Source: XYD12-FULL-36-8 sp964613805 | Lineage (GTDB): Bacteria > Bacteroidota > Ignavibacteria > Ignavibacteriales > Ignavibacteriaceae | Direction of reading: 5' to 3' | Assembly (NCBI GenBank): GCA_964613805.1 | Contig: CAZTJF010000002.1 | Location: 1-64,000 of the forward strand | Length of the DNA stretch: 64,000 nt | Shown here: positions 1 to 9,107 of the stretch, in pieces | Position numbering within the stretch: position 1 is the stretch's first letter | Layout: each line of letters opens with the position of its first letter | Translations under genes and position numbers: made by a program | Notes under the pieces: model-generated | Databases searched by the model: none | Seen by the model: only the letters and a program-made list of their open reading frames with translations | Told to the model about the DNA's origin: nothing

Positions 1-331
<331 letters not shown>

Positions 332-378
332 AGAGTTTAATTTTTTGTAATCTTGGCGTTTAGACGCTTGATTGAAAC

Positions 379-400
379 CATTTAACTGACTGGTTAAATG
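379..400 (-). other. Inverted repeat in the 16S leader
   Basis: CATTTAAC and GTTAAATG form a perfect 8-bp stem around a 6-nt loop, about 50-70 nt upstream of the 16S 5' end. In the transcript it would sit directly after the boxA-like element. It could be a leader hairpin used in antitermination or precursor processing. There is no T-tract, so it is not an intrinsic terminator. Confidence 0.45.
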
Positions 401-409
401 CACTCACTC

Positions 410-421
410 TTTCAAAGAACA
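410..421 (-). promoter_or_regulatory. boxA-like antitermination element in the rRNA leader
   Basis: On the minus strand the leader reads TGTTCTTTGAAA, one mismatch from the boxA form TGCTCTTTGAAA bound by NusB/S10 in rRNA antitermination. It lies between the rrn promoter and the 16S 5' end, the usual place. Assignment rests on motif and position only. Confidence 0.5.
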
Positions 422-452
422 AAATTAAAATCTTCTATAAAGAAGGGTTTCA

Positions 453-481
453 AATTTACTGTGTCTCACTTATAATGTCAA
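453..481 (-). promoter_or_regulatory. rRNA operon promoter
   Basis: Reading the minus strand, TTGACA (476-481) is followed after exactly 17 nt by TAAATT (453-458). This is a near-consensus housekeeping promoter about 115 nt upstream of the 16S start. It predicts a transcript start near position 446. Confidence 0.7.
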
Positions 482-554
482 GAGTTTCACTAAAATTTAA
501 TTAACTTTTTTTTCGATGTTAATGGTAGTAAAACAATAACAAATGAATTTAATA

Positions 555-576
555 TAATAAAGGGAACTATTTCCCT
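555..576 (-). terminator. Weak terminator candidate overlapping the SLBB stop codon
   Basis: AGGGAA (561-566) and TTCCCT (571-576) pair around a 4-nt loop. On the minus strand the hairpin is followed by a T-rich TTATTATATT stretch. The stop codon of the SLBB gene (567-569) sits in the loop. The stem has only 6 bp, so efficiency is uncertain. It would separate the polysaccharide gene from the rRNA promoter immediately downstream. Confidence 0.4.
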
Positions 577-1943
577 GCTTGAATAAATAATAAGATTACG
601 GTTGCTATACCACCTAATATTGAAGCTATGCGGCTTGCCTGTTCTACATGATCCCAAAATGTTCTAACGGGTTCTTTTGAAGCCCAGATATAATCACCCG
701 GTTCAATCTCTATGTTTTTTTGATCAAGTTCTTCAGCTGAAATCCAAGTTCTCGTTTTACCTTTAATAATATAAACATCACCTGAAGCAGTTTCACCTAA
801 ACCACCGGCTTTATTTAAATAAAAATTATAGTTTTTACCTTTTTCAAATTTTACATAAGCTGGTTCATTGACTTGTCCATAAATATAAACCAAGTCAATT
901 TTGGATGGAGCATAAATAATATCACCATCTTTAAGAATAAAAAGCGTATCCGTAATATCTTCCAACCGGGTGAAATCAACATTAGCATTGCCGCGTAAAA
1001 ATCTTAATTTTTCATCAATACGAAAATAAATTGAGTCGTCACTAATAAGAGTTGACATTCGCATCATTAAAAGCTGCTCAATCTCTTCGGAGAAAGCTAT
1101 GGATTTAAAAACATTCACACCTCTTAATACTTGGGCATTTCCCAAATCAGCATTTTTTGTAAAACCACCAGCTTTGTCAATCACTTCTTTTAAATTTGTG
1201 CGTTCCTTTTTTATGGGTATAAACCCCGGCTGATTAAATTCACCAAGTGCATAAACTCTAAAGTCTTTTCTTTGAGTTTCATTCGCTAAAACTCTAATCC
1301 TATCTCCTCTTTTTAACTCGATATCATCATTAATATCCACAATCAAAGATTGCATTGCCTCACCATCATAACTAAGTCTACTAATTTCAACTTGATGAAC
1401 ATTTTCATAAGCCGGATTAACTCCATCAGCAAGGAACACCGCATCAGAAAGTTTATCACCATCAAAAAAATGAAATTTTCCTTCACTTTTTACAGCACCC
1501 GACACAACGAAAAAATTTCTTTCAATATCAGTAGCAGGAAAAATTAAAACGTCATCGTTCTTGAGATAAGGGTTGAAATCAAAATTACCTGTCTTTCTGA
1601 AGTTTATTAAATCAATTTTTTGAAGCTCGGTATTTTTTCTTTTCAATAAAATACTTCTGAGTGAATATTTTTCAAATTCATTTTGTACGTTTTTTACTTG
1701 CTCCTGCGATGGTGCATTCCCGAGTGCCAATGTATAAGCTTGATTGTAAATTCGCGTTACAAATTGATCAACCCTTTCAACTACTGAAGCAGGATAACTC
1801 CCCGTAAGAGGAAAATTACCCCCAATAGTTACACTGATTAATGAGGCGTTTGACAAAACATCTGATAGTGAGCTTTTTTCTGTTTGGGAATAAGCTGATA
1901 AACTCAAAAGCAAGAATGATAAAAATATTTTTGTTTTAATCAT
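567..1943 (-). CDS. SLBB-domain polysaccharide export protein
   Basis: A 458-residue secreted protein of the Wza/KpsD-like polysaccharide export family. Residues 1-19 form a signal peptide. The stretch near 126-136 (LKNDDVLIFP) is typical of the end of the N-terminal export domain. Three SLBB-type beta-grasp units follow, around 145-180 (VSGAVKSEGKF), 229-265 (YALGEFNQPGF) and 352-392 (IYGQVNEPAYV), each with the G.V..PG pattern. A C-terminal hydrophobic segment (about 434-455) may cross a membrane. Members of the family form outer-membrane channels for capsule or exopolysaccharide. It follows rfbB by 11 bp on the same strand, so the two are probably cotranscribed and serve surface polysaccharide production. 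No clear Shine-Dalgarno precedes the ATG. The family is secure; the exported polymer is unknown. Confidence 0.85.
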   Translation of the reverse strand: MIKTKIFLSFLLLSLSAYSQTEKSSLSDVLSNASLISVTIGGNFPLTGSYPASVVERVDQFVTRIYNQAYTLALGNAPSQEQVKNVQNEFEKYSLRSILLKRKNTELQKIDLINFRKTGNFDFNPYLKNDDVLIFPATDIERNFFVVSGAVKSEGKFHFFDGDKLSDAVFLADGVNPAYENVHQVEISRLSYDGEAMQSLIVDINDDIELKRGDRIRVLANETQRKDFRVYALGEFNQPGFIPIKKERTNLKEVIDKAGGFTKNADLGNAQVLRGVNVFKSIAFSEEIEQLLMMRMSTLISDDSIYFRIDEKLRFLRGNANVDFTRLEDITDTLFILKDGDIIYAPSKIDLVYIYGQVNEPAYVKFEKGKNYNFYLNKAGGLGETASGDVYIIKGKTRTWISAEELDQKNIEIEPGDYIWASKEPVRTFWDHVEQASRIASILGGIATVILLFIQAGK

Positions 1944-1954
1944 TTAATTAAATT

Positions 1955-2968
1955 TTATCTTGTTAAATATTGCATTTCGTAATATTTCTTATACTCGCCG
2001 GAAATAATTCTTTCCCACCAATTTTCATTTTTTAAATACCAATCAATCGTGTCAGCTATTGCATTTTCAAAAGTGAATGAGGGCTTCCACCCCAATTCCG
2101 ATTGGATTTTAGAGGAATCTATCGCATATCTTCTATCGTGTCCGGGACGATCCTTAACATATTCAATAAGTTCCTCACCTTTTTTGAGATGACTAAGTAT
2201 CAACTTAATAATTTTGATGTTCAGCATTTCGTTGCTGGCACCAATGTTATAAACTTCTCCAACTTTTCCTTTTTCTAATACCAACTCAACTGCCTTGTTA
2301 TGATCTATGACATAAATCCAATCTCTCACGTATAGACCATCACCATACACAGGCAGCTTTTTGTTGTTGATCGAGTTTATTATCATTAGAGGAATCAGCT
2401 TTTCAGGAAATTGATATGGACCATAATTATTAGAGCATCTTGTAATCAGAACGGGCATTCCATAGGTATGATGAAACGACATAACCATCATATCTGCGGC
2501 AGCTTTGCTTGAGGAGTAGGGACTGTTAGGTGAGAGCGGTGTCTTCTCTGTAAAAAGTCCGTCACCTCCGAGACTGCCATAAACTTCATCAGTTGAAACT
2601 TGCAGGAATTTTTCTACTTCAAATTTTCGTGAAACTTCAAGCAGAACATTTGTCCCCATTACATTAGTGCGATAAAATATTTCTGATCCCAAAATACTTC
2701 TATCAACATGAGATTCTGCTGCAAAGTGAATTACATATTTAATTTTAAACTTTTCAAAAATGTAATGGACTAGTTCAGCGTTTGTAATATCACCTTTAAT
2801 AAACTGATAGTTTTTCTTTTTCTCTGATAGAATAAGATTTTCTAAGTTTCCGGCATAAGTAAGCTTATCAAGGTTTATGATGCTGCAGTCATCTCTTGAT
2901 TCAAGAATATAGTTAATAAAATTACTTCCTATAAATCCTGCTCCGCCCGTAACTAAAATGTTCTTCAT
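1955..2968 (-). CDS. rfbB: dTDP-glucose 4,6-dehydratase
   Basis: This 337-residue extended short-chain dehydrogenase converts dTDP-glucose to dTDP-4-keto-6-deoxyglucose, the entry step to rhamnose and other deoxysugars, in the cytoplasm. The NAD-binding GGAGFIG is at residues 8-14. The family-specific STDEVYG is at 125-131, with the Thr-Asp-Glu triad at 126-128. The catalytic YSSSK has Tyr151 and Lys155. Length and motif order match RmlB closely. It precedes the SLBB exporter by 11 bp. rmlA, rmlC and a canonical rmlD are not next to it; an RmlD-like SDR lies 3.5 kb away on the other strand. Other sugar-nucleotide dehydratases are less likely given the DEVYG motif. Confidence 0.92.
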   Translation of the reverse strand: MKNILVTGGAGFIGSNFINYILESRDDCSIINLDKLTYAGNLENLILSEKKKNYQFIKGDITNAELVHYIFEKFKIKYVIHFAAESHVDRSILGSEIFYRTNVMGTNVLLEVSRKFEVEKFLQVSTDEVYGSLGGDGLFTEKTPLSPNSPYSSSKAAADMMVMSFHHTYGMPVLITRCSNNYGPYQFPEKLIPLMIINSINNKKLPVYGDGLYVRDWIYVIDHNKAVELVLEKGKVGEVYNIGASNEMLNIKIIKLILSHLKKGEELIEYVKDRPGHDRRYAIDSSKIQSELGWKPSFTFENAIADTIDWYLKNENWWERIISGEYKKYYEMQYLTR

Positions 2969-2980
2969 GTTTTCTTTGTT

Positions 2981-3694
2981 TTAGTAAGAAAAAAATCCAA
3001 CGAAAATTCCGGTTTGAATAAAAAATCCATTGCCATTTAGTTTAGATGGTACATTTGATAACTGTTTATCATTTTCGATTTTCCAAGTTTTACCGAATGC
3101 AAGCTGATACCCGGCACCCAATCTAAACGAAGCAAATCTATAAAACGGTATATCTAAATTTATATTTGGCGACAATAAGAAAAAACTATTACTGAGTTTT
3201 CTGCTGATATTTTTGGTTGAACTTTCTGACCAAAGGTTCTGCCAATCAAAATTTCCAGCGTTTCTGTACAATTCAATTTGAATGCTTCCTCCACCTATAA
3301 CTGTACCGACAGAAACAGCAATGTTTTTGATAAATGGAAGAGTATATTCAACTGTTAATCCGCTACCGCTAATCTGGTAAATTGCTTCTCTTTCATAACC
3401 ATTTAACAAAGCTGATTCAGATGTGCTTCCTCCAAATCCCATCCCTCCAATTCTAAGGTTAGGAATAAATCCAATATAAATAAATCCAGCACCGCCCGAA
3501 GTATAAAATCCACTTTTGCTTAATTCACCCGAACCAAAAGTTACTAGGTGTTTATTAAGTTCATCAAGATTCAAAAAAATCCATCCAGGTGTGTAACCGC
3601 CGCCGCCGCCGAATGGTGCATCGAAATATTTTTTATCCTGCGAAAAGAGATAACAGGATAAGAATAGGAATATTATAAATAATTTTTCTTTCAT
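2981..3694 (-). CDS. Secreted glycine-rich protein of unknown function
   Basis: I do not recognise this 237-residue protein. It begins with a hydrophobic export signal (about residues 1-19). A run of five glycines (29-33) within FGGGGGYTPGW opens the mature part. The rest alternates short hydrophobic and glycine stretches (GGAGFIYIGF, IGGMGFGGS, VSVGTVIGGG) and ends in FVGFFSY, a pattern compatible with a small outer-membrane beta-barrel. It lies 12 bp upstream of rfbB on the same strand. A link to surface polysaccharide export is possible from position alone. Confidence 0.6.
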   Translation of the reverse strand: MKEKLFIIFLFLSCYLFSQDKKYFDAPFGGGGGYTPGWIFLNLDELNKHLVTFGSGELSKSGFYTSGGAGFIYIGFIPNLRIGGMGFGGSTSESALLNGYEREAIYQISGSGLTVEYTLPFIKNIAVSVGTVIGGGSIQIELYRNAGNFDWQNLWSESSTKNISRKLSNSFFLLSPNINLDIPFYRFASFRLGAGYQLAFGKTWKIENDKQLSNVPSKLNGNGFFIQTGIFVGFFSY

Positions 3695-3809
3695 TCATCA
3701 CCGAAAAGAGTTTGTAAAGTTATCAAACGAGGTGTTAAAAATAAAGATAATTGCTTGTTATACCTAAACATAATTTGGGAAATAGAGTAATCCATACCTA
3801 AGAATTTTG

Positions 3810-5249
3810 CTACTCCAAATATTCCACTTCCATTGAATAATTCCACTTATCAAAGTATAAATTGCCGCCTCTCCACTCGACTTCACCTCTCTGAAAATCA
3901 ACAGTTTCGCTGCGCGGATAAATTTTAGCGGGAAATAGAGGTTTTGAATAATCATCATTCACAATTAATCTGAAAGCATCAATTCCACCAAGGTAAAAAT
4001 ATTTTTGCGATTCATCTAAATAATTTTTTATTCCAAAACTTTGATCCGCCGGAATCCAGCCATATCCATCAACATAAATTTCGCACCAATCATGTAAATT
4101 TACTTCGGGAGGATGAAGCATCCAGCCGCTTTGCCATTTTGCGGGAATTCCATTATATCTGCAAAGAGTCATAAAAACCAAAGCCTGAATTCCACAATCG
4201 CCATGCTTATGCTCTAAGCTGTATTCCGGAATATTGGGGATAGTAGAATACTCTCTTGCACTTGCCCAAGGAGTATTTTCATCCACCCACGTAAATATCT
4301 TTTTAAGTTTTTGTAAAGGATTTTTTTCATCCCCAATTATTTGTGCTGATAGATTTTTTATTCGATCAGAGAAAACGATATGCGGAAATTGCTCACGAGT
4401 ATATTCTGAAAATATTTCCGGATTTTTATTAAATGATATTTCTTTTGAATCCTCAAACAGATTCACAAATTCAGCTTTGCTGGTATAGGTTAGCTCAATT
4501 TCAAACCTTGTTGATTGATCTTTTTTCGCTTCATCCTCAAGGTAAATTGTTCTTTGAAGATTTTTGTTATCTGCAATTACATATTCATTTTTACTAACAC
4601 TTTTTAATTGTATACCTGTCTGTCGGTTATTTGATTCTCTTGGATATGGAAGCCAGCATCGAATAATTTCGCCATCGGGAACAACATTCGGCTTTACAGT
4701 AAGAGAATATTTTATTTTCATTTTAACAGGTGCAACTAATCGCTGACCTGTTTCATTTGCAGATTCTACGATCTTCGGAATGTAATTTTCTAAGAATACA
4801 TCGAGATCATCTAATTTATTTCCTTCAATCTTTTCCTTATGTTTTTTTGCTTCTTGGTTTATTCTAAACAAATTTGGAACAGCATTATTGAAGTATCGTT
4901 TTTCTCCATCAATTACTTTCATTTCAAGTGAATTTTCATTTTCCCATTTTACCAGCATATCATCGGTTAAATTCGGATAATATTTTTTCAAAGCTGTCAC
5001 AACATCATCACGTGTTTTTCTAAAATCTTTTCTGATTCTGTCCATCAATTCAATTTGAAATTTTAACTCATATTTTTCAAGCTCAGATATATTGCTATCA
5101 AATAACTTATTTACAATAAGGTTCTGTGCTTCGGAAAAATTTCCTTGATTGATTTGGTAATTTATATTCTCATATTTGGTTTGAGAAAATTGAACGCATG
5201 AAAATATCACAATGAGGAAAAATATTCTAAATGGCATTTTTTTGTCCAT
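3810..5249 (-). CDS. Secreted transglutaminase-like (cysteine protease fold) protein
   Basis: A 479-residue exported protein whose C-terminal third is a transglutaminase-like domain. The catalytic triad is visible: Cys352 in HGDCGIQA, His386 in NLHDWCEIYVDGYGW, and Asp402 in PADQSFG. The N-terminal signal is followed by a helical region (about 40-150) and a beta-rich domain. Such bacterial proteins usually act as proteases or amidases on peptides or cell wall, not as crosslinkers. The ATG at 5249 (MDKKMPFRIFF) is preferred over an in-frame TTG 27 nt upstream because it places the hydrophobic signal at the N-terminus. It is divergent from anmK, with 71 bp between them. The substrate cannot be inferred. 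Confidence 0.8.
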   Translation of the reverse strand: MDKKMPFRIFFLIVIFSCVQFSQTKYENINYQINQGNFSEAQNLIVNKLFDSNISELEKYELKFQIELMDRIRKDFRKTRDDVVTALKKYYPNLTDDMLVKWENENSLEMKVIDGEKRYFNNAVPNLFRINQEAKKHKEKIEGNKLDDLDVFLENYIPKIVESANETGQRLVAPVKMKIKYSLTVKPNVVPDGEIIRCWLPYPRESNNRQTGIQLKSVSKNEYVIADNKNLQRTIYLEDEAKKDQSTRFEIELTYTSKAEFVNLFEDSKEISFNKNPEIFSEYTREQFPHIVFSDRIKNLSAQIIGDEKNPLQKLKKIFTWVDENTPWASAREYSTIPNIPEYSLEHKHGDCGIQALVFMTLCRYNGIPAKWQSGWMLHPPEVNLHDWCEIYVDGYGWIPADQSFGIKNYLDESQKYFYLGGIDAFRLIVNDDYSKPLFPAKIYPRSETVDFQRGEVEWRGGNLYFDKWNYSMEVEYLE

Positions 5250-5320
5250 CTTATGTTTTAATTTTGAACTGTTCAAATATACAATAGAATAACATCTATT
5301 AAAATATTTTGTGGAACTAA

Positions 5321-6514
5321 ATGAATGCTAAATCTCTTTTAAGTTTATCCCAAAAGAATATTAAATATGTCATTGGACTTATGTCAGGTACGTCAATAGA
5401 TGGTGTGGATGTCGTGCTTATTAAGATTCAAGGAAATGGAACCAAAACAAACATTAAGCAGCTTGGGTTTCTAACTTATCCTTTTCCAAAAGGGATGAGA
5501 GAACTAATTCTTAAAAATGCCGAAACGAATAGTGGAAATGTAACCGACATCTGCAAGCTTAATGTTCTAATTGCAAGAGTATATTTTTCTGCAATCAAAT
5601 CACTTTGCAAAAGATTTAACTTCCCTTTAAACAAAGTAGATTTAATTGGTTCACATGGACAAACAATTCACCACCTTCCTCATAAAGAAAAATTATTCGG
5701 CTATGATACAAGCAGCACTTTACAAATCGGCGATCCAAGCGTAATTGCAAAACTTACCGGCATACTAACTGTCGGTGATTTTAGAGTTGGAGATATTGCT
5801 CTTGGTGGGGAAGGTGCTCCTCTCATTCCTTACTTTGATTACATTATCTTCAACTCAAATAAAAAAAATAGAGCATTGTTAAACATTGGCGGAATATCAA
5901 ATATTACAGTGCTAAAAAAAATCGGCAAAGTTGATGATGTGATGGCTTTTGATACCGGACCAGGCAATATGCTGATTGATTATTTATCCAAGCGATTTTT
6001 TGATAGAGATTATGATAAAGATGGAAGGATAGCAAAGCGAGGTACTTTCAATTCCGAAGTTTTCAAGTTTCTAAAAATGAATGATAATTTCATTGAGCGC
6101 AAGCCACCTAAATCTACGGGACGAGAATATTACGGACACAAATTTCTTACTTCGCTTATCAAAAAGTATAAAATAATTCCGCACGAAGACATGATCAGAA
6201 CTGTAACAAGATTTACAGCTTACTGTACTTATCGGAATTATGAGAAGTTCATAATGAATGAAACAAAGATTGATGAATTATTTCTTAGTGGAGGTGGTGC
6301 AAGAAATTTGCAGCTTGTTAAAGATCTGAAAGATTATTTTGGAAAATCGGTGAGGGTTGCGAACATTGAAACTTTGGGAATATCATCTGATGCAAAAGAA
6401 GCGATATGTTTTGCAGTTCTGGCAAATGAAACTATTTCCGGAAATGAGACCAATATTCCTCGAGTTACAGGTGCAAGCAGAAAAACAATGCTCGGAAAGA
6501 TTTGTCTCCCATGA
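5321..6514 (+). CDS. anmK: Anhydro-N-acetylmuramic acid kinase
   Basis: AnmK phosphorylates and hydrates 1,6-anhydro-MurNAc from cell-wall turnover to MurNAc-6-phosphate in the cytoplasm. The 397-residue protein shows the full family pattern: GLMSGTSIDGVD at 19-30, SHGQT at 111-115, the presumed catalytic Asp158 before GGEGAPL (162-168), NIGGISN at 188-194 and DTGPGNMLID at 211-220. A GGA element lies just upstream of the ATG. Its stop codon overlaps the next ATG in an ATGA arrangement, indicating translational coupling with the following SDR gene. It is about 25 residues longer than typical because of an N-terminal extension, so a downstream start remains possible. Confidence 0.95.
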   Translation: MNAKSLLSLSQKNIKYVIGLMSGTSIDGVDVVLIKIQGNGTKTNIKQLGFLTYPFPKGMRELILKNAETNSGNVTDICKLNVLIARVYFSAIKSLCKRFNFPLNKVDLIGSHGQTIHHLPHKEKLFGYDTSSTLQIGDPSVIAKLTGILTVGDFRVGDIALGGEGAPLIPYFDYIIFNSNKKNRALLNIGGISNITVLKKIGKVDDVMAFDTGPGNMLIDYLSKRFFDRDYDKDGRIAKRGTFNSEVFKFLKMNDNFIERKPPKSTGREYYGHKFLTSLIKKYKIIPHEDMIRTVTRFTAYCTYRNYEKFIMNETKIDELFLSGGGARNLQLVKDLKDYFGKSVRVANIETLGISSDAKEAICFAVLANETISGNETNIPRVTGASRKTMLGKICLP

Positions 6515-7392
6515 AAATTTTAATAACTGGCGGCAGCGGATTTCTTGGACAGTATATTAACCTAGAACTTTCAAAATACCATGAGGTTCATACGTTATTT
6601 TTTCATGAACCGAGAAATTGCGCTAATTTTAATTCAACACGAGTTGATATATGTGATGATGAAAAGTTATTAAGCATTTTCAAAACCTTTAAACCTGATG
6701 TTGTCATTCATACTGCATCAATATCAACGCCACAGAAAGCTGCCGAACTTTCCCCGAAAATAGTTTATGATACAAATGTTAAAGCCACGGAGAGAGTCGC
6801 CCAATATTGCGAAAAGTATAATTCAAAATTAATTTACACATCCACCGACTTGGTTTATGCAGGTTACCGCGATTCATATCTAAAAGAAGATGCGAAGCTT
6901 ATTCCTATTTCTCTTTATGCCGAAACAAAATTGATGGGCGAAGAAAAAATTAAATCAACTTTTGATAATTATATTATTTTAAGAACGGCATTGATGTTTG
7001 GATTTGGACTTAATGGAACAACATGTTTTTTCCATCAAATGTACGATAGACTAAAAACCGGAGAAAGAGTAAACGTTTTTTTTGATCAGTATAGAAGTCC
7101 TTTATCGGTACTCGAAGCTGTAAGGATAATAAACCATCTTTGTAATTCAGCCGTAAAAGGTGAAACAATTAACTTCGGGGGATTGGAGCGATTATCAAGA
7201 TATGATTTTGCTCTAATGGTTTGTAACTTGACTGAACTCGATAAATCATTGCTTAAAAAAACTTCAATGTATGATTTGCCTGATCTGCCTCATGTTGCTG
7301 ATGTTTCGATGAATGTTGATAAATTAGCATCATTAGGTTACAAACTTAAAACAATTGATGAATCTTTAGAGGAAATTCTCCGTTTTCGTTAA
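6511..7392 (+). CDS. RmlD-like NAD(P)-dependent SDR (sugar-nucleotide reductase/epimerase)
   Basis: A 293-residue extended short-chain dehydrogenase. The cofactor loop GGSGFLG is at 7-13, the STD motif at 111-113 and the catalytic Tyr136/Lys140 in YAETK. It resembles dTDP-4-dehydrorhamnose reductase (RmlD) in size and layout, including the short N-terminal segment and the VIHTAS strand. Related SDRs of other specificity look alike, so only the family is firm. The start is the ATG overlapping the anmK stop (ATGA). An in-frame TTG 9 nt upstream is less likely. Together with rfbB at 2 kb it could serve rhamnose-type sugar synthesis. Confidence 0.75.
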   Translation: MKILITGGSGFLGQYINLELSKYHEVHTLFFHEPRNCANFNSTRVDICDDEKLLSIFKTFKPDVVIHTASISTPQKAAELSPKIVYDTNVKATERVAQYCEKYNSKLIYTSTDLVYAGYRDSYLKEDAKLIPISLYAETKLMGEEKIKSTFDNYIILRTALMFGFGLNGTTCFFHQMYDRLKTGERVNVFFDQYRSPLSVLEAVRIINHLCNSAVKGETINFGGLERLSRYDFALMVCNLTELDKSLLKKTSMYDLPDLPHVADVSMNVDKLASLGYKLKTIDESLEEILRFR

Positions 7393-7416
7393 CTTGTAAT
7401 TATAAATGAAATAAAT

Positions 7417-9069
7417 ATGAAAAAAATCATTCTCGTTTTATTTGTTTTTAGCTGCTCGTTTGGTATTGCTCAATCAATTTCTGGTACAGTAACTGATTCA
7501 GTTACACAAATTGGAATTATTAACGCTAAAGTACTTGTTAAAAACTTAAACTCAGGTTCCAGTGATTCCACGTTCACAAATTCATCTGGAAATTGGAATT
7601 ATACTTTTGTAACTGGATTATACAATGAATATTTATCACCATCTAATTTTTTAATTGCTCAAAACTTTCCCAACCCTTTTAATCCATCAACAACCATTGA
7701 ATTTTTATTACCTAAGTCGGGTCAAGTTCAAATTCTGATTCACAATGTTCTGGGGCAATTGATTGATTCACATCAAGAATACTTAACTGCCGGCAGTTAT
7801 TCAATACTATGGAACGCTAAAGGAAGTGCAGGAGTTTATTTTTACACCATTAAAACTGAAAATGAATCAATCACTAATAAAATGATTTTACTTGATGGTG
7901 GAAATGGAACCGGACTTTCAGGATTTCGAAGCAACGGAAGAACTCAAACAAATAGACTTAACAAATCGTTTACAATTCAAACTGAGATTTCAATTTCAAA
8001 ATTGGGTTATCTACCACGAACAATAAGCACAACAGTAAGCGGCGGCGAACATTTTGACACAAGGTTAATAACTGTTCACCATAATGCGACATTAATTGAC
8101 CTTCACAACGATATTTTAGAAGTAATGCTTGGAGAACCCTCTTATCACTTAGGAACATTACATACAACTCACCACACCGATATTCCAAGGTTACAAAAAG
8201 GCGGTGTTGATATTCAATTCTTTTCAGATTGGGTAAGCCCAACACAATTTCCAGATAGTCTTTATTATGATCAATCTCAAGTGATGATAAATATTCTTAA
8301 CAATGAAATTTCTGTTAATCAAAATACTATCGGTCTGGCAAGAAATCCCCAGGAAGCAATTGCTCTTAACACTACAGGAAAGATCGCCGCAGTAATTGGA
8401 GTCGAAGGTGGTCATGCAATAGAAAACAGTTTGGATAATCTGGTAAATCTGTACAATCAAGGTATGCGTTATATGACTATCACATGGAACAACAGCACAA
8501 GCTGGGCGGTTTCTGCACAAGATGCAAGATCAACAACTGTTGGATTATCGGAGTTTGGAAAATCCGTCATTCGTACGATGGACTCCCTTGGCGTCATGAT
8601 TGATATTTCTCATACAGGAATAAAAACCATCCAGGATATTCTTCAAGTTACAACTAATCCGATTATAGCAACTCATTCGGGTGCTAGAGCATTAAGAAAT
8701 CATTATAGAAATTTATATGACAGTCAGATAATAGATATTGCAAATACAGGCGGAGTGATCGGAGTAGTCTTCTATCCCCCATTTTTAGTGAACAGCGGAA
8801 GTGCTAACATTGATAGTGTTGTCAAACATATTGATTACATTAAAAATCTTGTCGGCATTGATTATGTAGCAATCGGTTCCGACTTTGACGGCATAGAAAA
8901 CACACCAATTGGATTAGAAGATGTTTCTAAATTTCCAGCACTCACATTACGACTATTAGAACGAGGTTATTCTCAGCAAGATGTTGAAAAAATTCTCGGC
9001 GGTAATTTTATGAGAGTGTTCGAACAGGTGTGTGGGAGTAAAAAATTATTGTCTATTAAAACTAAGTGA
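7417..9069 (+). CDS. Secreted M19-family (renal-type) dipeptidase with an internal sorting module
   Basis: A 550-residue exported metallopeptidase. The catalytic domain (about 222-540) has all metal-site residues of the M19 membrane dipeptidase family: His230/Asp232 in DLHND, bridging Glu330 in GVEGGH, His399 in DISHTG, His420 in ATHSGA, and the GSDFDG strand with Asp489 and Asp491. M19 enzymes cleave dipeptides, often with a D-residue, which suits peptidoglycan peptide turnover. Residues 1-19 are a signal peptide and 20-70 resemble the start of a carboxypeptidase-regulatory beta-sandwich. Residues 78-160 are a complete NPFNPST...VLGQ...AGVYFY sorting-type module that is normally C-terminal. 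Residues 186-218 (SKLGYLPRTISTTV) look like the end of the interrupted beta-sandwich. It follows the SDR by 24 bp. Confidence 0.88.
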   Translation: MKKIILVLFVFSCSFGIAQSISGTVTDSVTQIGIINAKVLVKNLNSGSSDSTFTNSSGNWNYTFVTGLYNEYLSPSNFLIAQNFPNPFNPSTTIEFLLPKSGQVQILIHNVLGQLIDSHQEYLTAGSYSILWNAKGSAGVYFYTIKTENESITNKMILLDGGNGTGLSGFRSNGRTQTNRLNKSFTIQTEISISKLGYLPRTISTTVSGGEHFDTRLITVHHNATLIDLHNDILEVMLGEPSYHLGTLHTTHHTDIPRLQKGGVDIQFFSDWVSPTQFPDSLYYDQSQVMINILNNEISVNQNTIGLARNPQEAIALNTTGKIAAVIGVEGGHAIENSLDNLVNLYNQGMRYMTITWNNSTSWAVSAQDARSTTVGLSEFGKSVIRTMDSLGVMIDISHTGIKTIQDILQVTTNPIIATHSGARALRNHYRNLYDSQIIDIANTGGVIGVVFYPPFLVNSGSANIDSVVKHIDYIKNLVGIDYVAIGSDFDGIENTPIGLEDVSKFPALTLRLLERGYSQQDVEKILGGNFMRVFEQVCGSKKLLSIKTK

Positions 9070-9094
9070 GACTCACCTTTAGGGTGAATCTCAC
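9066..9094 (-). terminator. Hairpin in the convergent gap, probable terminator of the Asp-box gene
   Basis: GTGAGA-C-TCACC (9066-9077) pairs with GGTGA-A-TCTCAC (9083-9094): 11 pairs, one C/A mismatch and a 5-nt loop. On the minus strand it is followed by TTAGTTTTAATAG. It overlaps the stop codon of the plus-strand dipeptidase gene. No T-run follows on the plus strand, so it serves the minus-strand gene better. Confidence 0.5.
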
Positions 9095-9107
9095 CTGAAA
9101 AAATAAT

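Noticed and set aside
3764..3958. 64-codon minus-strand open frame at the end of the transglutaminase-like gene
   Set aside because: It overlaps the well-supported gene in another frame and encodes no recognisable domain.
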